From assembly GCA_945910005.1 (NCBI GenBank), contig CAMDTW010000176.1, positions 1 to 64,000 on the forward strand: 64,000 nt of DNA. The letters are read 5' to 3'. Positions 55,846 through 64,000 of this stretch are shown here, in pieces. Within the stretch, counting starts at the first letter, position 1. The number at the start of each line of letters is the position of its first letter. Under the pieces are notes generated by a model. That model worked only from the letters and a program-made list of their open reading frames with translations. It ran no database searches and was not told where the DNA came from. A program made the translations under genes and the position numbers. This DNA is from Isoperla grammatica (Eukaryota > Arthropoda > Insecta > Plecoptera > Perlodidae).

Positions 55846-57099
55846 GGCCGGACGCCGTAACAAAGAAGGTTGTGTCGTCACAACTTATTACTCTGGCCGG
55901 CGTAGTGATATGTGGACGTTTACGCAGTGCTCATCCGCGCACTATACCTGTCAGAGAGAAAATACACTGATTGGCAAGGCGGTGTTAGAAAATACTAGCT
56001 TTGGTAGGCCGTGACTTAAAAATACTACCATCAAGAAAGCTTTGACTTCTGTGTGTTGCTAGGATACTTGATGTATTTCTTTGGCATTTGATGGTCTATT
56101 GTTTTTGTTGCCGTTTCGTGTTTGACAGGAGTTGAGTTCACGTGGGGGAAACATGGCGGCGTTTTTTCTATAACTGTGACGCCCGTGTTCGGCTGATTAA
56201 AGGTCGGTGCACAATCGCCCGGTAACGATAACTGTAACGATAACGATAACGGGAATAAACTTCGATTCCATGTTAAACTGCGATACGATGCACAATCAGA
56301 GCTTCCCGTTACCGGGCCCGGTAACGGGAACGGGAAGTTCGCCAAGTTTTAACTTAACGTTACCGTTCCCGTCTGTACGTTACCGGGACCAATCAGAATT
56401 AAGAGTCCACGGCCTGTTAAAAAAATTAGCAAATAGCCGAGCGTCTGCTTAACGGGCAATTGTGCATCGAATGCCTTCCCGTTACCGTTTTATCGTTATC
56501 GTTATAGTTACAGTTATCGTTACCGGGCAATTGTGCACCGACCTTTACCCTGTAATATTATTTATGAAAATTTATTACCGATATCAAGAAACATTGACAC
56601 TGACAACATTACTCGGGATCTTGCAGAGTGGTCATATGCGTTCCCTGTGCCTTTAGGGTACGACAATATGCAGACAGACAAAGCAAATGACAAAGGTAGG
56701 TCGTCCGTAGCTGTTCCTTCTTCATATCTTCATGCCTAGCATGATGGGATGGAACTACTTAAAATTTTCCCAAACATAATTAAGTAGTTGTTAATTTTGT
56801 AAGTGAATATAATAAATTAGATAATAAGAAACTAAAGTTTATTCTTGCATAATTAAACCGCAAACACATACCATAGATATAAATATTGTTACCATTTATA
56901 TCTATGCACATACCAAAAGGGAGAAAAATAACATTTAATCCAGGACCCATGTCCACCAACCTATGAAATAACAATACATGTTTACTTCTGGTAAGGCAAT
57001 GAGTAGTAGTCTACATTTAAGTTGGTATTACAAGGTGTGAGGTCACTTGCTATTACATCATCCGTGACGACAACACCTTCTTTGTTACGGCGTCCGGCC
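55846..57099. mobile_element. 1.25-kb TIR element with GGCCGGACGCCGTAAC ends
   Basis: The left GGCCGGACGCCGTAACAAAG pairs with the right CTTTGTTACGGCGTCCGGCC over about 40 bp, extending through GTGTCGTCAC words. It encloses the 346-bp MITE copy 2. TAT-type bases adjoin both ends but a duplication cannot be fixed. No transposase frame was recognised. Confidence 0.7.
56200..56545. mobile_element. 346-bp MITE with AAGGTCGGTGCAC ends, copy 2
   Basis: Same length as copy 1 at 8299-8644, in opposite orientation, with TA on both sides (56198-56199, 56546-56547). High similarity suggests both are from a recently active family. Confidence 0.9.
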
Positions 57100-58720
57100 T
57101 ATAGTATAATTTCCCACATTGTGGGCAATACCAATTATACAATAGCGTTTCATGGCAAAGTAGTGTACGTAAACATTACCCAAGTAGGACCCCCCCCCCA
57201 CAAGCCCCTAACCGCCCAGCCACAAAATCAACACAGCCACCCGCAATCTCTTAACCATTTATACACGCATCCAATGAAATGAAACTGTTTTGTTAATTGT
57301 TCCACATTTCCGTTCCGTTAATTATTCAACTAGACCTGTTTGTTACAAGCAAATATAAATACACTTTACGAGATACCCTCAAATTATATGACCTTACTGG
57401 GTAAAAAACTCAGTTTTCTTTTGGATCATACAACATTGATGTAAAATAAATTATATCATTTACTTCCTTCAAAAATGGGTTCTTAATTTCAATTCACTCT
57501 TACGCATTTAGAACTGTCCTATAATAAAGCTACAGTATGATGCTACAATTATTATTATTTATGTTAGAATAGTATACAGCTTTACCCGTGAAACCATTTA
57601 TCACATAGCGGCAATTGTACTTAAGTAGTATTTACAAATGTCTACAATACAATATTTTATAGTAGCCCCTCTATGTAATTCTCAATGTATGTACACAAAT
57701 ATATGAATTTATTTATTTATATAACAGACATCACTCAAAACATGTTCACTGCAAGTCCAGTGACGAGACAACATTTTCATTGTTCATTGTTCATTTCATT
57801 TTTCATTTCAACATTTATATGTAATCTAAAAACTTTCTAAACTGCTAAAACTATGTCTGGTAAGAGTTGGTATGATGTGATACATAAATATCGTACGTAA
57901 TGATAACATGAAGCCAAAACGTAACGCAAAGATTCTTTAAACCAGTTCAAACGTGTCCAATTCGCAACAAATGAACCTGATACTATTAGAATATAAAACC
58001 CACTCTCCCATCGTTCCCTCAAAACACGTTGCTTGGGAACCAAACCTATTGAATTTCACGCTTTATTAAAAACCTCTGAAACATGGCTCCCTTTAAAAAA
58101 TGCGTGACAAGTGTCAAACATACACATCGTTAATTTAGTAATCTCGCTGTTTTTGTTAAAAACTCAAAGGAATACACCATTTTCAATAATTGATGTAGGA
58201 CCCTTAGATAGAACTAATCACGGTCCTCTAAGGCTCGGTATTATGAAATATATAGAAGGCTACAACCTTGCTCTAAATCTTCAATGAAAAAAATGCTCAA
58301 CAGTAAATTTTTGCTTTCAAATGCATCATATACCATTGTTGTGCATTGTTGGCATTGACGATTTACCAGGACCGTAATCAATCATTCTATCCAAGGTTCT
58401 TAGATGAATTTTGAAAATGGTCTATTGAAAGTGGTATAAAAGCGGATTTGGCCCGGTCCAAAACATCCTTCTTTACCGTCACAACAAAGGCATACCTATG
58501 GATTTGTTTAAGCTAGCATTATGTTGTGGTTATGATACATCAATGAGAAGATAGCCACTTTTCTTCTCTTGAATCTTGATGTTAATTGATATTTCGTTTG
58601 GGAAGAGATATCAATAATTGTATGAATTCCATAATTTGTTTAAACTAACTCAAACCATCAATGAAATGTGATAAGTTGTATAATTAATATATCCAAAATT
58701 GCTTGCAATAAGAATACTTG
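57100..58720. other. No recognisable feature
   Basis: AT-rich, with a TTCATTGTTCATT-type short repeat near 57775-57810. No gene was recognised. Confidence 0.3.
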
Positions 58721-59065
58721 GAAAAGCCGCCATGTTTTCAGCTGCCCGTGTGTATAATTTCACTAATGTCACATTTTGTTTAATGGTAATATACTGTATC
58801 ATTAAAGTATTACTTTACGTGTATATTGAACTTTATAAACAATAATGTGGATTTCTTACTAGGTCTTTAAATATGTAATTTTATTACGTGTTTTGTCGAC
58901 TTTAAGGTTATCAAATATTGTTTTCATTAAGTCTTGTTTTTTCAACAATGTCTTCCTTCGATGCGCACAAATTTACGTATTGACTAACACTGGTAAATGT
59001 ACAGGAAGCCCCTGGGGAAGCCACCGTCAAAAGGCCTACTTGCAGTATAAGATCGACTATGAATG
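58721..59065. repeat. 345-bp dispersed repeat, copy 2
   Basis: Pairs with 53471-53815. The surrounding sequence differs, so the shared unit is delimited at both ends. Confidence 0.9.
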
Positions 59066-59390
59066 TAAATTGACTACCATTAATTATGCAAATTATGAAG
59101 GTTACAGGAAACCTTTACCAACCACTGCATTTCTATAGGGGGTATCCACGTGACGTCACAACGGCAATTTTGATGGCCACCTTTAGTACTATTTCAAGTT
59201 GGAATATCTTTTCGAATATATGTTGACATTTTAGCTGTCAATAGAAGACGAATATGTGCACTGGGAGATATGAGGGTTTGAACATGTATATCCCCCGTTA
59301 AAGTTTACGGAAATAATTATTGTATGCCATTTTAAACGACTAAAATAGTAATGGAGACAAAAGAGTTTGTTTATGATCCTTTCAACTAAT

Positions 59391-59768
59391 ACTAGGAAAT
59401 CGCTCTGTGTGACGCGTTGATAAGTGAGCGCGTTCATATCACAAAGGGAGAATTGTTCTCAAAGCTAATAAAACCAACAATTAACAACATTACTATAATA
59501 CGCATGGTAAACCTGTTTCTTATTTTCATAGCTATTGCGAAGCTATTCCTATTAACGTATTTGCTATTATACTTCCCGACATTGTTGAATGCAGTGCAAT
59601 GTGCGTTGCTAAGAATTGTCTTTGTCATTTCGTATAGTGTTTTCTACGCGGTCCGCCACCTTTACTTTATTGACAGCAAAAGAAATGTAATTTCTGCATT
59701 TAATACGTATCAGATCGCGTTTAAATGAGTATATTCGTGACCGGACAGAATGTAGCCACCTTACATTT
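59391..59768 (+). mobile_element. Dispersed element R1, copy D, 5' part
   Basis: ACTAGGAAATCGCTCTGTG to about GTAGCCACCTTACATTT; the 3' half is missing. It has a 103-codon frame (59417-59728) not maintained in the other copies, so it is not called as a gene. Confidence 0.75.
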
Positions 59769-60043
59769 GCACCAAACGCCAGCTGGAACATAGTAACAAT
59801 GAACAATGAACTACCAATCACATCCCATTGTGGCCTCCAGTATGGCCGCAATGCGCATTACTTGTATATATTTTTTAAATCAAATGAATGATTACATTTC
59901 ACATTATGCAGCGCATCCACGACTGCAGAAAGTAACATTCCCAATCGACCACGATTAATCGATTTATAATCGAAGTCGTTTCGCATTTCCGGTAACGTTT
60001 TTTTTTTTTTTTTAGACTCGACTAATTTCCAATCGTATGATCC

Positions 60044-60658
60044 ATTGGAATTCATAGTCGGCCCCTACACCTAGGGGCGCCCATTGTTATCAAGGTAACA
60101 GTTGTTTGCATGTTATTTCCCATCAACGAAACAAATCTCGGGTTGCTTTTACGTGAAATTTTAATTTTCCCAGATTGCAGTTTCTGATTTTTTGCAATCC
60201 TCATTTTCGTTTGAGCTGGGACCGTTAACAAATCAGTTTTTTCTTTTTTCTTTTCTTTTTTTCTTTCTTGTTCTATTCTTTTTGTTCTTTTTCTTCTTTT
60301 TAACTTTTATATATATATATTTTTTCCCAACAATTTTTTTTCTTCATGTTCTTTATTATTTGCATACTTCTATTTTTATTATTTAATATGTTGAATTTCC
60401 ACTTCATTTGATTTTATTTCATTTATCAATTATTTTTTCTTGTTTTTGATTCTATTTCATATAGTTAAGTAGTTTGTTTTGTTTTTGTTGTTATTGTTAT
60501 TTATGATTTCATTATTATTAATTGTTTGCATAGCTTATAGTTTTATTTAAGGTCCTCCTTTGTAAATCTGTTTTTATAACTGAATAGGATAGACATTAAA
60601 TAAATAAATAAATAAATAAATCGGTGGCCATAGGTGTAGGGGCCGACTATGACTTCCA
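60044..60658. mobile_element. TIR-bounded segment with CATAGTCGGCCCCTACACC arms
   Basis: About 37-bp arms at 60044-60082 and 60621-60658, inverted, with four or five mismatches. The interior is T-rich (60235-60345) and has an (AAAT)n tract at 60597-60620 just inside the right arm. The mixture of TIRs and a microsatellite tail is unusual; the class is not assigned. Confidence 0.6.
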
Positions 60659-61835
60659 ACCGACCGCTAACTTGTTTTCACCATGGCAATCATTAATCAG
60701 CAGATGTGATATCAAGTCAGCTGAGAACCAAAATATGTAGATAGAATACGAAACGCCGTAGAGTAGTTGTTTTTGAATAGCCGATTTCTAGAGGTCCGTG
60801 AATATGATTTTAATTTAAAGTAAATTCCGTTTTTGAATTAACAAATGTCGTCTTTATTCTGTAAATACCGTGTTTCGGTGGTTTTATTCATATTAACAGT
60901 TTTTTCTCGTGAGTAGCTTCAGATTCTCGGCTTACCCATGGATGCCTCACCTGTGAAGAGTTTGAATATGTTCTTATTCAGTGTGGCTTGAGATACTCGG
61001 TTTACTTACATTTGTTTCAAAACAAACAGAATCACTTGAAGCATAATATTAACGTGTCTACTCTACTCTATATACCGACCAAGTAAAAAAAAATAAGGCT
61101 TTTTAGTTTTCAGTAATAATGTCTGATAAATGTGTTTTTCATAAAAAAAAAAAACATTAAAATCACGTCTAGCATGAATTATGATGTTATTTGCCGAATG
61201 ATACAAATTTCGATGTTTGGTGGTGATTGATTTTTTTTTCATTTTCTGGTTTAAAATTGACTAATTTTTTCATGTTCATCTTGTGAAATAAAACTTCTTA
61301 CATATTTCCAGGGATAACGTCATTCGCAAAAAAACACGGACTGTTATAAACTGATGGCCTCCTATCATGTTAATCATGGAGTCGTTGTGTATCACCATTC
61401 ACCACCATCACCATAAAAGACATTAAAATACTTCGAATGTTTCCAAATCAGATCGGCCTTATCTGTTTTGAACACGTCATCAGTTGCATTAAACCGGTCC
61501 GCCCTGAATAGCGATACATTAAGACCACGTGCGCGGCCATTAAAATAGTCGATAAAAAAAGTTGTGCGATGACTTTTGGTCATTAGTGCTCCTAATGATA
61601 CACCAGACTGTACCGACCTTGCATCCGGCCGTCATCTCTTAATTTAATATAATTATTTATCTATATCCGTAACCAATCACAATCCATATCCACTATATAA
61701 TCTTGTGATAGTGCGTCATTGTCAAAATAAACAATTAATGGAAAAAAGTCAAAAAGTTATGTGTAGTGAGGACGTTTGGTGGTTTGGAAGTCCTTTAGGT
61801 GACGAGCGTGGAGGAAGCGACAACCAGATCACGGA
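60659..61835. other. No recognisable feature
   Basis: AT-rich. A 63-codon minus frame at 61392-61583 is unrecognised. It leads into the terminal satellite. Confidence 0.3.
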
Positions 61836-64000
61836 ATGCGGCTCTACATTGGAATAGCTTGTCTGTGGCTTGTGCTAACTTGCACCTGCTCGCAAGTAAG
61901 TGTTTGCACTTATTAACGTATAAAGGTGCGGCTCTACATTGGAATAGCGTGGCTATGGCTTGTGCTAACTTGCACCTGCTCGCAAGTAAGTGTTTGCACT
62001 TATTAACGTATAAAGGTGCGGCTCTACATTGGAATAGCGTGGCTATGGCTTGTGCTAACTTGCACCTGCTCGCAAGTAAGTGTTTGCACTTATTACGTAT
62101 AACGTATAAAGGTGCGGCTCTACATTGGAATAGCTTGTCTGTGGCTTGTGCTAACTTGCACCTGCTCGCAAGTAAGTGTTTGCACTTATTACGTATAACG
62201 TATAAAGGTGCGGCTCTACATTGGAATAGCTTGTCTGTGGCTTGTGCTAACTTGCACCTGCTCGCAAGTAAGTGTTGCACTTATTAACGTATAAAGGTGC
62301 GGCTCTACATTGGAATAGCTTGTCTGTGGCTTGTGCTAACTTGCACCGGCTCGCAAGTAAGTGTTTGCACTTATTAACGTATATAGGTGCGGCTCTACAT
62401 TTGAATAGCGTGTCTGTGGCTTGTGCTAACTTGCACCTGCTCGCAAGTAAGTGTTTGCACTTATTAACGTATAAAGGTGCGGCTCTACATTGGAATAGCT
62501 TGTCTGTGGCTTGTGCTAACTTGCATCTGCTCGCAAGTAAGTGTTTGCACTTATTAACGTATATAGGTGCGGCTCTACATTGGAATAGCGTGTCTGTGGC
62601 TTGTACTAACTTGCACCTGCTCGCAAGTAAGTGTTGCACTTATTAACGTATATAGGTGCGGCTCTACATTGGAATAGCTTGTCTGTGGCTTGTGCTAACT
62701 TGCACCTGCTCGCAAGTAAGTGTTGCACTTATTAACGTATAAAGGTGCGGCTCTACATTGGAATAGCTTGTCTGTGGCTTGTGCTAACTTGCACCGGCTC
62801 GCAAGTAAGTGTTTGCACTTATTAACGTATATAGGTGCGGCTCTACATTTGAATAGCGTGTCTGTGGCTTGTGCTAACTTGCACCTGCTCGCAAGTAAGT
62901 GTTTGCACTTATTAACGTATAAAGGTGCGGCTCTACATTGGAATAGCTTGTCTGTGGCTTGTGCTAACTTGCATCTGCTCGCAAGTAAGTGTTTGCACTT
63001 ATTAACGTATATAGGTGCGGCTCTACATTGGAATAGCGTGTCTGTGGCTTGTACTAACTTGCACCTGCTCGCAAGTAAGTGTTTGCACTTATTAACGTAT
63101 ATAGGTGCGGCTCTACATTGGAATAGCGTGTCTGTGGCTTGTGCTAACTTGCACCTGCTCGCAAGTAAGTGTTTGCACTTATTAACGTATATAGGTGTGG
63201 CTCTACACTAGAAAAGCGTGGCTATGGCTTGTGCTAACTTGCACCTGCTTGCAAGTAAGTGTTTGCACTTATTAACGTATATAGGTGCGGCTCTACATTG
63301 GAATAGCTTGTCTGTGGCTTGTGCTAACTTGCACCTGCTCGCAAGTAAGTGTTTGCACTTATTAACGTACATAGGTGAGGCTGTACATTGGAATAGCTTG
63401 TCTGTGGCAGGTGCTAACTTGCACCTGCTCGCAAGTAAGTGTTTGCACTTATTAACGTATAAAGGTGCGGCTCTACATTGGAATAGCTTGTCTGTGGCTT
63501 GTGCTAACTTGCATCTGCTCGTAAGTAAGTGTTTGCACTTATTAACGTATATAGGTGCGGCTCTACATTGGAATAGCGTTTCTGTGGCTTGTGCTAACTT
63601 GCACCTGCTCGCAAGTAAGTGTTGCACTTATTAACGTATATACGTGCGGCTCTACATTGGAATAGCGTGTCTGTGGCTTGTGCTAACTTGCACCTGCTCG
63701 CAAGTAAGTGTTGCACTTATTAACGTATAAAGGTGCGGCTCTACATTGGAATAGCTTGTCTGTGGCTTGTGCTAACTTGCACCTGCTCGCAAGTAAGTGT
63801 TTGCACTTATTAACGTATATAGGTGCGGCTCTACATTGAAATAGCGTGTCTGTGGCTTGTGCTAACTTGCACCTGCTTGCAAGTAAGTGTTGCACTTATT
63901 AACGTATATAGGTGCGGCTCTACATTGGAATAGCGTGTCTGTGGCTTGTACTAACTTGCACCTGCTCGCAAGTAAGTGTTTGCACTTATTAACGTATAAA
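61836..64000. repeat. 90-bp satellite array, about 24 units, running off the window
   Basis: Unit: GCGGCTCTACATTGGAATAG, CTTGTCTGTGGCTTGTGC, TAACTTGCACCTGCTCGC, AAGTAAGTGTTTGCAC, TTATTAACGTATAAAGGT. Because 90 is divisible by three, both strands show long open frames with a 30-residue repeat. These break wherever a unit is 89 bp (GTGTTGCAC variant), so they are not genes. Each unit holds two potential hairpins, ACTTGC/GCAAGT and AGTGTTTGCACT-type. Confidence 0.97.
62272..63167. repeat. Higher-order repeat in the satellite (two 448-bp blocks)
   Basis: The block at 62272-62719 recurs at 62720-63167 with the same order of unit variants: CACCGGCTC, then ACATTTGAA, then CATCTGCTC, then TTGTACTAAC. 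The period is 448 bp, five units with two 1-bp deletions. Confidence 0.85.

Noticed and set aside
61795..63895. Long open frames (up to 163 codons) on both strands
   Set aside because: Produced by the 90-bp satellite period being divisible by three; broken by 1-bp unit variants; open on both strands at once.

Overview
This window looks like nuclear DNA of an animal, probably a marine invertebrate; I cannot name the species or phylum. The signs are AT-rich spacers, microsatellites, splice-donor-like sites, an I/Nimb-type LINE with RNase H, a 5S-rRNA-derived SINE, tRNA-derived SINEs and many palindromic MITEs. I recognise no intact host protein-coding gene. Nearly all open frames are short and uninformative; the longest lie in satellites or microsatellites. 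The only proteins I recognise are retrotransposon remnants: a frameshifted ORF1 with zinc knuckles, an RNase H C-terminus, and the C-terminal end of a second LINE polyprotein.

Layout. 0-6.7 kb: minisatellites, a foldback repeat and one copy of a ~0.75 kb dispersed family (called R1 here). 6.8-13 kb: two inverted termini with GACTAA-type subterminal repeats that may bound a ~6.2 kb DNA transposon; inside are a duplicated exon-like segment with a GTAAGT donor, three MITEs and a TAGGCCTA-rich stretch. 13-16.3 kb: mostly featureless. 16.3-31.5 kb: the densest part, with nested transposons, SINEs, a 68-bp satellite array of about 25 units, and a recurrent family of very short foldback elements with CAAGGTC...GACCTTG ends and 9-bp target duplications. 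31.5-35.3 kb: a LINE insertion bounded by a perfect 12-bp duplication, with a candidate HDV-like ribozyme at its 5' edge and an internal deletion. 35.3-61.8 kb: mostly unique AT-rich sequence with scattered MITEs, SINEs and R1 copies. 61.8-64 kb: a 90-bp satellite with higher-order structure that runs off the window.

How it fits together. The region has grown mainly by insertion of elements into elements, and target duplications let the order be read. A CAAGGTC element inserted into a 100-bp repeat block at 19.3 kb; a TA-flanked long-TIR transposon entered that element; a SINE then entered the transposon. A similar three-layer nest is at 41.7-42.9 kb. The 68-bp satellite seems to be an amplified 5' end of the same SINE family found singly at 17.4, 20.2 and 30.3 kb.

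The best candidate for something undescribed is the CAAGGTC family: members as short as 35-95 bp, unrelated but self-complementary stems, conserved ends, and 9-bp duplications consistent with a Mutator-like mechanism. All homology statements come from reading the sequence by eye; no search or folding program was run.
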